Positions 27,048 through 37,006 of a stretch of 64,000 nucleotides of DNA are shown here, in pieces. The stretch's first letter is position 1. Each line of letters opens with the position of its first letter. The stretch is from Pseudomonas helleri. Its GTDB lineage: Bacteria; Pseudomonadota; Gammaproteobacteria; Pseudomonadales; Pseudomonadaceae. The translations under genes were made by a program, and so were the position numbers. Under the pieces are notes generated by a model that did not search any database, was not told the origin of the DNA, and saw only the letters and a program-made list of their open reading frames with translations. The stretch is from NCBI RefSeq assembly GCF_009600315.1, contig NZ_WIWC01000007.1, positions 1-64,000 on the forward strand. The letters run 5' to 3'.

Positions 27048-27497
27048 TTAAAGCTGTTTGACCATGATGATGGTGCGCTCATCGCCACAGTATTCATCGC
27101 GTTCTACTGAATAGCCCAATGCACGGTAAAAGCCCTCAGCGGTGATCGATGAGGGCACTTTCAATGTCTTCACACCCTCATGCGCGGCCACGGCCTCGAG
27201 TATCGACATCAATTTTCTACCGATGCCGGAACCTTGCAGACCCGGCTCGACAAATACGCTGCGAACCACTTGCCCATCCAGACTGGCAGTGCCCACTACG
27301 CGGCCCTTCAACGTGGCGACATAGACTTGCCGTTGGCTTAATAACGCAAGGATATGTGCCGCAGTGAAGTTCTGCCGAACCTTCGCGATAACCTCCGGCG
27401 GGTAATCTTGCGCGTTGGATACCTGTAGCGCTGCCAAAATGAGCGCACTGATTGGTTCAGCATCTTCAGCGTGGGCAACTCTTGACTGGACGTCCAT
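27048..27497 (-). CDS. GNAT family N-acetyltransferase
   Basis: 149-residue acetyl-CoA-dependent transferase. The core motif A region reads VRSVFVEPGLQGSGIGRKLM (about 91-110), with the Q/RxxGxG/A acetyl-CoA loop QGSGIG, then a C-terminal AEGFYRALGYS strand-helix. ATG at 27497 begins MDVQSRVAHAEDAEPIS, a typical GNAT start; the upstream frame to 27740 has no family similarity. The substrate is unknown. Confidence 0.82.
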   Translation of the reverse strand: MDVQSRVAHAEDAEPISALILAALQVSNAQDYPPEVIAKVRQNFTAAHILALLSQRQVYVATLKGRVVGTASLDGQVVRSVFVEPGLQGSGIGRKLMSILEAVAAHEGVKTLKVPSSITAEGFYRALGYSVERDEYCGDERTIIMVKQL

Positions 27498-27829
27498 AGG
27501 GTCTAAAACCTTGTGAGTAGCGTTAACCGCTCGGCAGACATTGAAGCGGATGATGCCGCAGCTGGTTAAATTTTGTAATAAGTCTGCCACGCGCTCGAAA
27601 CCCAAAGCGCTGTAGGATTGCCTCCCCAAATTTCCGAAAGGTTTATATGAACACGCTCCTGGAGCCTCCCAGTCGCTCTTCCTTGCCCGCTTCCCGCCTG
27701 CGCGCAGCCACTGTTTTTCAATCCGCATCACCCACCCCACTTTTTCTGAAGCTCGACCATGTGTCTGCAGCTTTGTGCGTCCGTGCGCGTTATGCGCACG
27801 CCCTGACTTTGCGAGTGTGTGAATAAATC

Positions 27830-29377
27830 ATGGAATGGATTGCAGATCCCACGGCCTGGCTAGGCCTGTTGACGTTGATTGTGCTGGAACTGGTACTCGG
27901 TATCGACAACCTGGTGTTTATTGCCATTCTGGCGGACAAACTGCCACCTGAGCAGCGCGACCGCGCTCGTGTCATCGGGTTGACGCTGGCACTGCTGATG
28001 CGACTGGGCCTGTTGGCCAGCATCTCGTGGATGGTGACACTCACTGAGCCTCTGTTTGAAGTGTTTGAGAAGTCATTCTCGGGCCGCGACCTGATCATGC
28101 TGTTTGGTGGCCTGTTCCTGTTGTTCAAAGCCACGATGGAGTTGCATGAACGGCTCGAAGGCCATGTCGCCGAAAAGGTCTCGAACCCCGTGTATGCGAT
28201 GTTCTGGCCAATTGTGGCGCAGATCGTGGTGCTCGATGCTGTGTTCTCGCTGGATGCGGTGATCACGGCCGTGGGCATGGTCGATCACCTGGCGGTCATG
28301 ATGATCGCAGTGGTGATTTCCATTGGCCTGATGATCATTGCCAGCAAGCCGCTGACCAAATTCGTCAACCGTCATCCCACAGTGATCATGCTCTGTCTGG
28401 GCTTCCTGATGATGATCGGCTTCAGCCTGACGGCAGAAGGTTTGGGCTTCCATATCCCGAAAGGCTATTTGTACGCTGCGATTGGTTTCTCAATTCTGAT
28501 CGAGTTGTTCAATCAGATTGCCCGTTCACGCCGCAAAAAAAGCCTGCAGGGGCTGCGCCCCATGCGTGAACGTACCGCTCATGCCGTACTGCGCATGATG
28601 GGCGGTCGCACACTGGATGTGGACGAGGTGGGAGAGGAAATCGCCGACATGCTCGAAGGCGGCAAGAGCGAAGAAGTCTTCCATCGTCGCGAGCGCGTGA
28701 TGATCAGTGGTGTTCTGCAACTGGCGGAGCGCCCTATACGTTCGATCATGACGCCACGCTCCGACATTGATCACATTGATTTGTCTGACTCGCCCGACAC
28801 GATTCGCACAACATTAATGCATTCGTCGTACTCACGATTGCCGTTGATCAGGGCAGGGCGGATCGATGAGCCCTTGGGCTTTGTTCACAAAAAGGAGCTG
28901 CTGAAAGAGCTGCTGGCCGGTCACGAACCCGACCTGGAAGCGATGGCACGCACGGCGATCAACTTGCTCGACAGCTTCTCGATCCTCAATGCCTTGGAGC
29001 AAATGCGCAAAGAGTCGACCCACATTGCGTTTGTGGTCAACGAATTCGGCGATTTCACCGGACTGGTCAGCATGACCGACATTCTTGAGTCGATTGCAGG
29101 CGAATTGCCAGATGCCAGCGAAATCGAAGGCCCGAATATCGTGTCGCAGGAAGATGGATTTATGGTCAGTGGTGCCTTGAACCTGAGCCAGATCAGCCTG
29201 CACACCGGTTTCCCGGCAAAGGCAACGGATGACTACCAGACGCTGGCAGGAATGGTCATGAGCCTACTGGACCGTCTGCCCATGATTGGCGATACGCTGA
29301 CGTGGGAAGGCTGGACATTGAAGGTCGTCGAAGTGGAAGAACGCCGGGTGACACGAGTGTTGTTGACTCCAGCCTGA
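27830..29377 (+). CDS. TerC-family membrane protein with CBS pair and CorC_HlyC domain (YoaE/YegH type)
   Basis: 515-residue integral membrane protein. Residues 1-235 form a TerC domain with about seven helices and conserved acidic spots ([30 protein letters not shown]) thought to bind metal. Two CBS domains (about 290-415) and a C-terminal CorC_HlyC domain (about 430-510) follow. Relatives are linked to metal export and metalation of exported proteins. It is monocistronic with a strong terminator. No yybP-ykoY manganese riboswitch signature is evident upstream. Confidence 0.88.
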   Translation: MEWIADPTAWLGLLTLIVLELVLGIDNLVFIAILADKLPPEQRDRARVIGLTLALLMRLGLLASISWMVTLTEPLFEVFEKSFSGRDLIMLFGGLFLLFKATMELHERLEGHVAEKVSNPVYAMFWPIVAQIVVLDAVFSLDAVITAVGMVDHLAVMMIAVVISIGLMIIASKPLTKFVNRHPTVIMLCLGFLMMIGFSLTAEGLGFHIPKGYLYAAIGFSILIELFNQIARSRRKKSLQGLRPMRERTAHAVLRMMGGRTLDVDEVGEEIADMLEGGKSEEVFHRRERVMISGVLQLAERPIRSIMTPRSDIDHIDLSDSPDTIRTTLMHSSYSRLPLIRAGRIDEPLGFVHKKELLKELLAGHEPDLEAMARTAINLLDSFSILNALEQMRKESTHIAFVVNEFGDFTGLVSMTDILESIAGELPDASEIEGPNIVSQEDGFMVSGALNLSQISLHTGFPAKATDDYQTLAGMVMSLLDRLPMIGDTLTWEGWTLKVVEVEERRVTRVLLTPA

Positions 29378-29387
29378 TCAGCCACCC

Positions 29388-29422
29388 AAAAAAAGACCCG
29401 CTTGATCAGCGGGTCTTTTTTT
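29388..29422. terminator. Strong bidirectional intrinsic terminator
   Basis: Perfect stem GACCCGC/GCGGGTC extended by A7/T7 arms, loop TTGATCA. It lies 10 bases after the TerC-family stop and 10 bases before the end of the converging PQQ dehydrogenase gene, so it serves both. Confidence 0.93.
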
Positions 29423-29431
29423 GGCTTGAAT

Positions 29432-31852
29432 TTACTCTTTATCAGGCAATGCGTAAGCGATCACGTAATCACCACGATCAGCCGACTGGCGTGCACCACC
29501 TGCGGTGATGACAATGTATTGCTTGCCGGTTTTAGGCGACACAAACGTCATGGGGCCGCCCTGGCTGCCAACAGGCAGACGTGCTTTCCATGCTTCTTGA
29601 CCATTCGCCGAGTTAAACGCACGCAGGTAGTAATCTTGCGTGCCAGCGATAAAGATCAAACCGCCTTGAGTCGACAGGGTACCGCCGAGGGTTGGCATAC
29701 CGATGGGCAGTTGCAGGCCCATTTTGATCCCCAGTGGACCGGTGTCCTGTACGGTGCCAACCGGTACTTGCCACGCGACTTTCTGGGTCTTCATGTCGAT
29801 AGCCGTCAGCGTGCCAAATGGCGGTGCCTGGCAAGGAATACCGGCAATCGACAGAAAGCGGTTCTTGTTCACTGCATACGGTGTGCCTTTAAGCGGTACG
29901 GCACCCATGCCCGTGTTCAAGGCCTCACCACCAGAGTTGGCAATGGCAGTCTTTTGTTGGGGAACCATCTGCACCCACAGGCCCAGACGCATGTCGTTGA
30001 CGAAGATAAACCCGTGTACTGGATCGGTCGATAGACTGCCCCAGTTCATCCCGCCCAGCGAACCTGGGAAGCTCAAGGACACATCAGTACCCGGAGCGGT
30101 ATACAAACCGTCATAGCGCATTTTTTTGAACGAAATACGGCACAACATTTGATCGAACGGTGTAGCGCCCCACATATCCGATTCAGTCAGCGTTTGAGCG
30201 CCAATCTGCGGCATGCCCACCGATTTTGGCTGTGTCGGGGAGTAAGGTTCGTTAGGGATGTTGGAAGCTTTGACAGGCACTTCTTCAACTTGAGTCAGCG
30301 GCTGGCCAGTGTGGCGATCCAGTACATAAATCTGACCGGCCTTGGTGCCGATAACGAGCGCCGGAACCTTGCTGCCGTCAGGCTTGGCAAAGTCGATCAG
30401 GCTCGGCTGCATAGGCAGGTCAAAGTCCCACAAGTCATTGTGGACCGTCTGATAGACCCACTTTTCATCACCCGTGGTGGCGTTGAGTGCCAACACTGAA
30501 GCGCCGTACTTGTGATCCATTTCAGTACGTTCAACCCCGTAAATATCGGTAGACGAGCTGCCCATCGGCAGGAAAACCGTATTCATCAAAGGGTCGTAAG
30601 ACATTGGCGCCCAGCTGTTGGGCGTGCTGCGAACGTAGGTCTGACCTTCAGCCGGCGCTTGTTTGTCTTGCGGATTGCCCGGGTCAAATGCCCAGCGCAT
30701 GGCGCCCGTGATTACATCAAACCCGCGAATAACGCCACCCGGCATATCGGTTTGAACGTTATCGGCCACACGGCCGCCAACCACTACCGTAGTACCCGCC
30801 ATCAGCGGTGCAGACGACAGCTGGTAGAAGGAGTCCGGCACATTGCCCAAGCCAGCCTTGAGGTCTACCTGGCCATGGTTGCCGAAATCTTCACAGAACT
30901 TGCCGGTATCCGCATCGACCGCGATCAGGCGTGCATCGATGGTGTTGGTCAAGAGACGACGCTGACACGCTGCACCCGGCTCAACCGAAACTGCTGCTGC
31001 CGGGATGCTGCCATCGGTGGGCTGGGCAATCGGGGCAGTTGCATCGAAGTAAGCCAGACCACGGCAACGCTGCCATACCGCTGACTTGGCATTAATGTTG
31101 TTCTTCCACAGTTCTTTACCGGAGTCGGCATCCAGCGCGATCAGGTTGTTGTGCGGGGTGCAGATAAACACCTTGTCGCCCACCTGCAGTGGCGTCATCT
31201 GATCTTCAGCCCCATTGCCATCGCTGATTGCGACGTCGCCGGTGTGGTACGTCCAGGCTGGAACCAGTTTGGAAACGTTGTCACGGTTGATCTGATCCAG
31301 CGCAGCGAAGCGGCTGCCGCCTTCATCGTTACCGTAATGTTCCCAGTTCTTCTGGGCTTTAGCCGGGTCAACCTTGGTCAGACCCGGGCCGTCACCGGTC
31401 GGCGATACGGAAGCATGAGGCTGGAACATGCCCCAAAAACCTGCAGCGATGGCCACGCCCAGTAGCACGCTCAGCGCATAACCACCGTTACCGTTCAGAC
31501 CATTGGCTTTGCGCAATGTCGGGTAGGCCAGTGCGACGACAAGGCTCAGCACCGCCAGTGCGAACAGGCGCGAGACCAGCGGCCAGAAGACCAGGCCGGC
31601 ATCCAGCACGGCCCAGACAATGGAGGCGATCATGACAACAGCAAAGAGCAATGCGCCCAGTAAACGCTGCTTGAACAGCAGAACGGACGAAACAATCATC
31701 CCGATACCGGCGAGCAGGAAGTACAGGCTACCGCCCAGCGTGGCGAGATACCCACCACCGGCTACAAAGAGTAATCCGAAGACCAGCACACCGAAGGCGG
31801 CGACCCAAACGGGCCAGCGACTTACAGAGGCCGAAGGTTGTGACTTATTCAT
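29432..31852 (-). CDS. Membrane-bound PQQ-dependent dehydrogenase, glucose/quinate/shikimate family (divergent paralogue)
   Basis: 806-residue quinoprotein with five N-terminal membrane helices (about 12-150) and a periplasmic eight-bladed propeller carrying PQQ. It passes electrons to ubiquinone. Compared with E. coli Gcd it keeps WGATPFDQMLCR, HNDLWDFDLP and the C-terminal SQGGPMTF/YVIAYALPD blocks, but differs around the active-site entrance (for example DIYGVERTEMDHKYGAS instead of DIWGGNRTPxxERYAS). A second, more Gcd-like gene is at 50067-52478. Substrate could be quinate/shikimate or another polyol. Confidence 0.85.
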   Translation of the reverse strand: MNKSQPSASVSRWPVWVAAFGVLVFGLLFVAGGGYLATLGGSLYFLLAGIGMIVSSVLLFKQRLLGALLFAVVMIASIVWAVLDAGLVFWPLVSRLFALAVLSLVVALAYPTLRKANGLNGNGGYALSVLLGVAIAAGFWGMFQPHASVSPTGDGPGLTKVDPAKAQKNWEHYGNDEGGSRFAALDQINRDNVSKLVPAWTYHTGDVAISDGNGAEDQMTPLQVGDKVFICTPHNNLIALDADSGKELWKNNINAKSAVWQRCRGLAYFDATAPIAQPTDGSIPAAAVSVEPGAACQRRLLTNTIDARLIAVDADTGKFCEDFGNHGQVDLKAGLGNVPDSFYQLSSAPLMAGTTVVVGGRVADNVQTDMPGGVIRGFDVITGAMRWAFDPGNPQDKQAPAEGQTYVRSTPNSWAPMSYDPLMNTVFLPMGSSSTDIYGVERTEMDHKYGASVLALNATTGDEKWVYQTVHNDLWDFDLPMQPSLIDFAKPDGSKVPALVIGTKAGQIYVLDRHTGQPLTQVEEVPVKASNIPNEPYSPTQPKSVGMPQIGAQTLTESDMWGATPFDQMLCRISFKKMRYDGLYTAPGTDVSLSFPGSLGGMNWGSLSTDPVHGFIFVNDMRLGLWVQMVPQQKTAIANSGGEALNTGMGAVPLKGTPYAVNKNRFLSIAGIPCQAPPFGTLTAIDMKTQKVAWQVPVGTVQDTGPLGIKMGLQLPIGMPTLGGTLSTQGGLIFIAGTQDYYLRAFNSANGQEAWKARLPVGSQGGPMTFVSPKTGKQYIVITAGGARQSADRGDYVIAYALPDKE

Positions 31853-32229
31853 GTTGCGGGACCCTACTGATGCAAAAAAACGGGAGGGAGGAGGGCAATA
31901 GCCCTTCGACTATAGCGAACTGCAGCATCTGGAGGTCATAGACAACGCCCTAAGCCCAAGGCTCAAAGCGAGAAACCGGCAGGCACATTTAGCTATGTAC
32001 TAAACAGTTAGTTTTGCGACTTTATCAAAAACCCGGGCCTGCGACAAATTGTCAGTGTTCGGCTGAGCGTGAAAGACCCTTGTCGAAAACGTAAAAATAC
32101 AAATATTGGGCGTAGAGCCACTCTGTAGAATGGCTTTTTTGTGCCTGAAAACTGCCTTGATATTGAAAAAGCTCCATGGGGCTTTAAATCATTCGAGGGA
32201 ATAAGGCAGTAATTTCAATAGGTATCGCA
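31853..32229. other. 377-base divergent gap between PQQ dehydrogenase and MATE genes
   Basis: No gene is seen. It must carry both promoters. A terminator-like hairpin at 32116-32140 and an 8-bp stem (AAAGCTCC/GGGGCTTT, 32168-32185) lie on the MATE side. The middle is AT-rich around 32060-32110. Confidence 0.6.
32116..32140 (+). terminator. Terminator-like hairpin in the MATE leader
   Basis: AGCCA/TGGCT with an inner TCT/AGA pairing, followed directly by TTTTT, 90 bases before the MATE start and with no plus-strand gene upstream. It may end a leader transcript or a small RNA. Confidence 0.4.
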
Positions 32230-33591
32230 ATGACTGGCAGGAACGCAAGATTCACTCAAGGGAGCGTCTCGCGTCATGTGATGGTGATGGCCAGCACCAG
32301 CGCTTTAAGCTTGTTCGCGGTGTTTTTGGTCGACATCCTGACGCTCTTTTACGTTGCCCTGCTGCATGAACCTGAGCTGCTGGCCGCAGTCGGCATCGCC
32401 AAAGTCTTGATCTTTCTTAACAGCGCGTTGGCCAACGGGCTGATTATTGCAGCCGCTTCTGTGTTGTCCGAGCGTATTGGGCATAAACGATCCCACTCCC
32501 TGAAACAGTTGACGACCAGTCTGTTGCTGATGGTGGTGACCGTCTCGGGCGGATGCGCAGCTATTCAACTGGCCCTGATGGCGCCGATCACCCACTGGTT
32601 AGGTGCTCATGACGGTGTGTATGAGGCGGCCCGTGATTTTATCTGGCTGATTTTGCCCTGTGCAGTGCTGCAGTCGGTGATGCAAATGACCGCGCAAATG
32701 CTCAGGACGGCAGGTGACAGCCGCCGTGCCTTGTGGGTGGTGTTGTGCGCAGCCGGCACATTGGCGGTGGCAGACCCACTGCTCATCTTTGTACTGGGCC
32801 TGGGGCTTAAAGGTGCAGCCATTGCCTACGGTATTTCGGCCGTCGTATCCACTGCACTGGGCTTGTATTGGGTGCGCCGCCAGATCGGCCTGGCGTTGTG
32901 GGTCCGTCCAAAACGGCTGCGGCTTTACGCTCGGCGTATCTTTAGAGTGGCCTTCCCGGCGATGGTTGCGAACCTGGCAACGCCGGTCGGGCTGGCGTAT
33001 CTGGTGTCGACAGTGTCGGTGTATGGCACTTCGGCCTTGGCCGCTATGGCCGTGCTGGACCGAGTGATGCAGTTTTGCTTTTGCGCTTTTTTTGCATTGC
33101 CAAGTGCCCTTGCGCCGGTCCTTGGCCAAAATATCGGTGCTCACCTGGACAAACGGGTAAACGCTGCAATTGTATTCACCCGTCGAGTGGTCGTAGCTTA
33201 CGGCGTGGCCATATGGGCGTTGTTGCTCGCTTCATGCGGTATCATTGCCGACTTTTACGGGCTGCAGGGCGAGGGCCGTGACTTGTTTTTTGCCTTCTGC
33301 CGAATCGGCGCCGGTCTTTGGGTGTTGATCGGCCTGGATTTTGTGGCAATAGCCGTGTTTATCACCATGGGCCGCCCTTGGCTGATAGCTGTCTTCGCCT
33401 GGCTACGCTCCACGCTCGGCACGATACCGTTCATTTATGTGGCCACGCACCTGTTCGGCAGCAGCGGGACAATGTCGGGAATGTTCGCAGGCAACGCACT
33501 GGTCGCCATCGTTTCGATTTTCACCGCGTCGCGGGTAGCGCGCAGTTTTTTTACAAGACGGGCCCGGCCGACGTGTGTCGGGGTAAGTTGA
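32230..33591 (+). CDS. MATE family efflux transporter
   Basis: 453-residue membrane protein with about twelve helices in two related halves, as in Na+ or H+ coupled multidrug and toxin extrusion pumps. Typical stretches are GLGLKGAAIAYGISAVVS (about 196-213) and FPAMVANLATPVGLAYL (about 239-255). A TetR regulator starts 22 bases after it on the same strand, implying an operon under that repressor. The substrate is unknown. Confidence 0.87.
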   Translation: MTGRNARFTQGSVSRHVMVMASTSALSLFAVFLVDILTLFYVALLHEPELLAAVGIAKVLIFLNSALANGLIIAAASVLSERIGHKRSHSLKQLTTSLLLMVVTVSGGCAAIQLALMAPITHWLGAHDGVYEAARDFIWLILPCAVLQSVMQMTAQMLRTAGDSRRALWVVLCAAGTLAVADPLLIFVLGLGLKGAAIAYGISAVVSTALGLYWVRRQIGLALWVRPKRLRLYARRIFRVAFPAMVANLATPVGLAYLVSTVSVYGTSALAAMAVLDRVMQFCFCAFFALPSALAPVLGQNIGAHLDKRVNAAIVFTRRVVVAYGVAIWALLLASCGIIADFYGLQGEGRDLFFAFCRIGAGLWVLIGLDFVAIAVFITMGRPWLIAVFAWLRSTLGTIPFIYVATHLFGSSGTMSGMFAGNALVAIVSIFTASRVARSFFTRRARPTCVGVS

Positions 33592-33613
33592 ATACAGCGT
33601 ATATCGGGTAGTT

Positions 33614-34261
33614 ATGTCAGTTGACGAGTCAGGGAAATCAGACGAAAACCATCAGCCCAAACGCCGACGTGCGCCCAAGGGTGAATTGCGCAGAGCCGCG
33701 TTACTGGATGCGGCCACGGTCATTTTTGCGCGAGATGGCTATGGCGCCTCTTCCATGCGAGACATTGCAGCTCTGGCCGGCATTACAACCGTAGGCTTGC
33801 TGCATCACTTTGCTAACAAGGAAGCGCTGCTCAGCGCTTTGCTGGAACGTAGGGATGAACGGGTCACTTCACGGTTTCACGAGCTGACCATTGAATTGAC
33901 GCTGGAAGGCTTTCTGAAGTTTTTACGTCAAAGCATGAGCTTCAGCATTCAAGATGCTGCCGAATCCCAGGCTTCAATGGTGATGAACGTCGAGAGCCTG
34001 TCCCGCACACATCCGGCGTGGGGCTGGTACGAAGAGCGTTTTCACCTGACCCATCAGCATGCCCGGGGCCATTTGACGGCATTGATAGAGGCCGGTGAAA
34101 TCCGTGCGGACATCGACGTTAAACGCATCGCTCAGGAAATTTTCGCCATGATGGACGGCTTGCAGATTCAGTGGCTCAGAAGCCCGGAAGACGTTGACGT
34201 TATGGCGGTGTTCGACGGCTATGTGCAGCGACTGGGAAGGGACCTGCAGGCTCATCCTTGA
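33614..34261 (+). CDS. TetR/AcrR family transcriptional regulator
   Basis: 215-residue regulator with a disordered charged N-terminus, then a TetR helix-turn-helix (about 28-75: LLDAATVIFARDGYGASSMRDIAALAGI, split over the helices, ending LLHHFANKEALLSALL). The ligand-binding part is typical in length. Co-directional with the MATE pump, which it probably represses. Confidence 0.87.
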   Translation: MSVDESGKSDENHQPKRRRAPKGELRRAALLDAATVIFARDGYGASSMRDIAALAGITTVGLLHHFANKEALLSALLERRDERVTSRFHELTIELTLEGFLKFLRQSMSFSIQDAAESQASMVMNVESLSRTHPAWGWYEERFHLTHQHARGHLTALIEAGEIRADIDVKRIAQEIFAMMDGLQIQWLRSPEDVDVMAVFDGYVQRLGRDLQAHP

Positions 34262-34277
34262 GCGTGCAGGCTAAACC

Positions 34278-36974
34278 TTAGTAGGTCTGTGACGCGTCAA
34301 CCTGCACTGCCTTGCGCAGTGGAGCAGGCAGCGGATTACTGTCGCGGGTCGTCAGATGCTCAGGGAACAACGTCTTGAGCGTGCCCTTGAGTTGCAGATT
34401 TTCCGAATCTGCACCGACGAGAATTTTGAACTTGCCGGCATCCACATCCCAGCTCGCGGTGTTGTCCACGTAGTACGCCAGGGAGCGCGAGTCAATCGGG
34501 ATGCTTACCGTTTTGCTCTCACCCGGTTGCAAATACACCTTGGTAAAGCCCTTCAGTTCTTTCTCGGGGCGATCAACAGCCGGTTTCACGGGTTGCACAT
34601 ACAACTGTGCAACTTCAAAGCCTGCTTTGTCACCGGTGTTGGTCAGGGTGAAACGTACATTCACGGTTGCGCCGGGTGCCATCACGTTGCTCGACAGCTT
34701 CAAGTCGCTGTAGTCGAACGTGGTGTAGGAAAGGCCAAAGCCAAACGGATACAGCGGTTTAGCGTGTTTTTTGTCATAACCGCGATACCCCATGTACAAA
34801 CCTTCGCTGTAGGTCATTTCCGTTAGCGCGTTATCGCCACGGTAGGCAGCCGGGTCCGGGTACGATGCGTAGCTCGGGTTGTCTTCGATGTGCTTGTCGA
34901 TGGTGATTGGCAACTTGCCTGATGGGTTGACCTTGCCATACAGAATCTCGGCCAGTGCCTGACCGCCTTGCTGGCCCGGGAACCAGGCTTGCAGCGTTGC
35001 GCCCACTTTTTTCGCCCAAGGGTGCATATCAGCGACACCGCCGCCGTGCATCACGACGATGGTTTTAGCATTGGCCTTGGCGACATGCTTGATCAATTCA
35101 GCTTGTTGATCGGGCAAGTCGTAGCCGTGGTCAGACCCTTCGCCTTCGTTTTCATAGTTGTTGCCGACAGCCACTACCACTGCATCATATTTCGACAGGT
35201 CAGCCGGTGGACGCAAAGCGGCCCAGCTCATCTGTACCCCGGTCACGCTGCCCAGTACAGGGATGAAGTTGCCTTGTACACGTTGATATTCAAGTTTTAC
35301 AGAGTACGACTTGTCAGCTTTCAGCGAGCCGGTTGTACCTGACGTGGTCAGTGCGTTGACCACGTCATTGGAGTACGGCACGCCGTTGCTCTCAACCACC
35401 AGCTTATCGTTGACCCAAACTTTGTAAGGGCCGTCAGCGCGAACCTTGAAGACCTGAGGGCCTGAAATGGTCGGTTTGATGGTGGCCGTGAAGCGGGCAG
35501 AGAACGCGCCTGCATTAGGGCTGAAACCTGAAACGGCTGTAGTCCCGGCCTGCGTGACATTGCTGCCAGTCATCCAGTCAAGGTTTACACCCGGCTCAAC
35601 GCGTGTGACAACGGGGTCACCGGAGAAACTGGTATTGGAAAAGTATTCGGCTTTCACGCCGGAATTATTGACGTCGTTTTTACCGGTAGCAGGCTGGAAC
35701 CACGTCGCAGTTTTCGGGTTGAGACTCATGTCCGACAGGTAAGTGACGTTCGTGCTGTTCGAGGCCAGTTGCTGCAAGCCGCTGAGTTCTGTCACGTAGC
35801 TGTTGGGAGGCGAGTTGGCAGTGCCGAAAGGCGATGCCGGTGCCTCATGGGCCCAGTTGCCGATGACAGCAATTTTTGCCGTGCGCGCCAGAGGCAAGAG
35901 CGGTTTACCTGAGTGCATTTTTTCGTTGCGCAACAGCACGATGCCTTCACGGGCCGCATTCAGCGATGCGCGCTGTCCGTATTCAGGGTGATCGAGCGTC
36001 TTGGCGGTGTTGAGGTGTTCCTGGAAATCGTAGCTGACGATAGCGCGCAAGTTGCGCTTGACCTTGTCGTCGATCACGTTTTGAGTCAGCTGGCCGCTCC
36101 ACAGGTAAGGCAGCAGGTTGGCCTCGTTAAATTGCAGACCGGACGGCATGTCGATATCAGTGCCGGCCCAAGCGCCCTTGAAGGCGTCATGGATGGCGTT
36201 GAAGTCGCTGATAACCGTGCCTTGATAGCCCCATTCACCCTTGAGAATGTCCGTAATCAGGTGATGGTTTTCACACGCGTAGTCGCCATTGATCTTGTTG
36301 AAACCGCACATGATTGACGCAACATTGGCGTTTTTGACCATCGACTCGAAGCCCGGCAAATACAACTCGCGCAACGTGCGCTCATCGACCTTGACGTTCA
36401 ACGCCTGACGGTTGGCTTCCTGTTCGTTGGCAACGTAGTGCTTGCCGCTGGCCTGAATCCCCTGGGCCTGAATACCGTTGACGATGGCTGGCGCCAATAC
36501 CGCTCCCAGAAACGGATCTTCGCCACTCACATATTCTGCTGACCGGCCGTTGTACGGCGTGCGGTACAAGTTGGCGCCGGGGGAGAGCATTTGCTGGCCG
36601 CCCGAGATACGCGTCTCATAAGCGACTGCCAATCCGAACTCTTTGGCGCGGTTGATGCTCCAGGTTGCGGCCAACGCTGACTGCGAAGGGTACTGGGCGC
36701 CGAAAGTAGCGTTGTTGACATGCACGCCCATCGAGGAGTCATAAGCGACGGTGCCCTTGATGCCCCACTTGAGCAGCGACGGAATCATATGACCGTCGTC
36801 AACCCGGGTGAAGTTGATCTTTTCCGACTGATTCATGTTGTCGAGGATGGAGCTGACGCGTGCCTCGACTTCATTGCCGGTGACCGGCGTCACGGTGGCG
36901 GCCAGTGCCAGATTGGCCTGGGTAATGCCGAAAGCCAGCAGGCTAAGCCCCAGGGTGTGCTTGAAGGATGACAA
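34278..36974 (-). CDS. Exported GH3 beta-glucosidase with PA14 insert
   Basis: Glycoside hydrolase family 3 enzyme. KHYVANEQE (190-198 counted from TTG 37010) and nucleophile D269 in VISDFNAIHD are present; most relatives have SDW here. A PA14 sugar-binding domain (about 430-575) is inserted in the second GH3 domain, followed by a C-terminal fibronectin-III-like domain. I prefer TTG at 36974: it follows AAAAAGGA at ideal spacing and gives a clean signal peptide (MSSFKHTLGL... ending ALA). TTG at 37010 is the longer option. It converges toward the TetR gene and lies next to the type II secretion operon. Confidence 0.88.
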   Translation of the reverse strand: MSSFKHTLGLSLLAFGITQANLALAATVTPVTGNEVEARVSSILDNMNQSEKINFTRVDDGHMIPSLLKWGIKGTVAYDSSMGVHVNNATFGAQYPSQSALAATWSINRAKEFGLAVAYETRISGGQQMLSPGANLYRTPYNGRSAEYVSGEDPFLGAVLAPAIVNGIQAQGIQASGKHYVANEQEANRQALNVKVDERTLRELYLPGFESMVKNANVASIMCGFNKINGDYACENHHLITDILKGEWGYQGTVISDFNAIHDAFKGAWAGTDIDMPSGLQFNEANLLPYLWSGQLTQNVIDDKVKRNLRAIVSYDFQEHLNTAKTLDHPEYGQRASLNAAREGIVLLRNEKMHSGKPLLPLARTAKIAVIGNWAHEAPASPFGTANSPPNSYVTELSGLQQLASNSTNVTYLSDMSLNPKTATWFQPATGKNDVNNSGVKAEYFSNTSFSGDPVVTRVEPGVNLDWMTGSNVTQAGTTAVSGFSPNAGAFSARFTATIKPTISGPQVFKVRADGPYKVWVNDKLVVESNGVPYSNDVVNALTTSGTTGSLKADKSYSVKLEYQRVQGNFIPVLGSVTGVQMSWAALRPPADLSKYDAVVVAVGNNYENEGEGSDHGYDLPDQQAELIKHVAKANAKTIVVMHGGGVADMHPWAKKVGATLQAWFPGQQGGQALAEILYGKVNPSGKLPITIDKHIEDNPSYASYPDPAAYRGDNALTEMTYSEGLYMGYRGYDKKHAKPLYPFGFGLSYTTFDYSDLKLSSNVMAPGATVNVRFTLTNTGDKAGFEVAQLYVQPVKPAVDRPEKELKGFTKVYLQPGESKTVSIPIDSRSLAYYVDNTASWDVDAGKFKILVGADSENLQLKGTLKTLFPEHLTTRDSNPLPAPLRKAVQVDASQTY

Positions 36975-37006
36975 AGCGGGTGTCCTTTTTACGAGTGCGA
37001 GAGGAA

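Noticed and set aside
27740..27829. Manganese riboswitch (yybP-ykoY) upstream of the TerC-family gene
   Set aside because: The gap has a GTGCGCGTTATGCGCAC dyad but not the conserved yybP-ykoY core, so it was not called.
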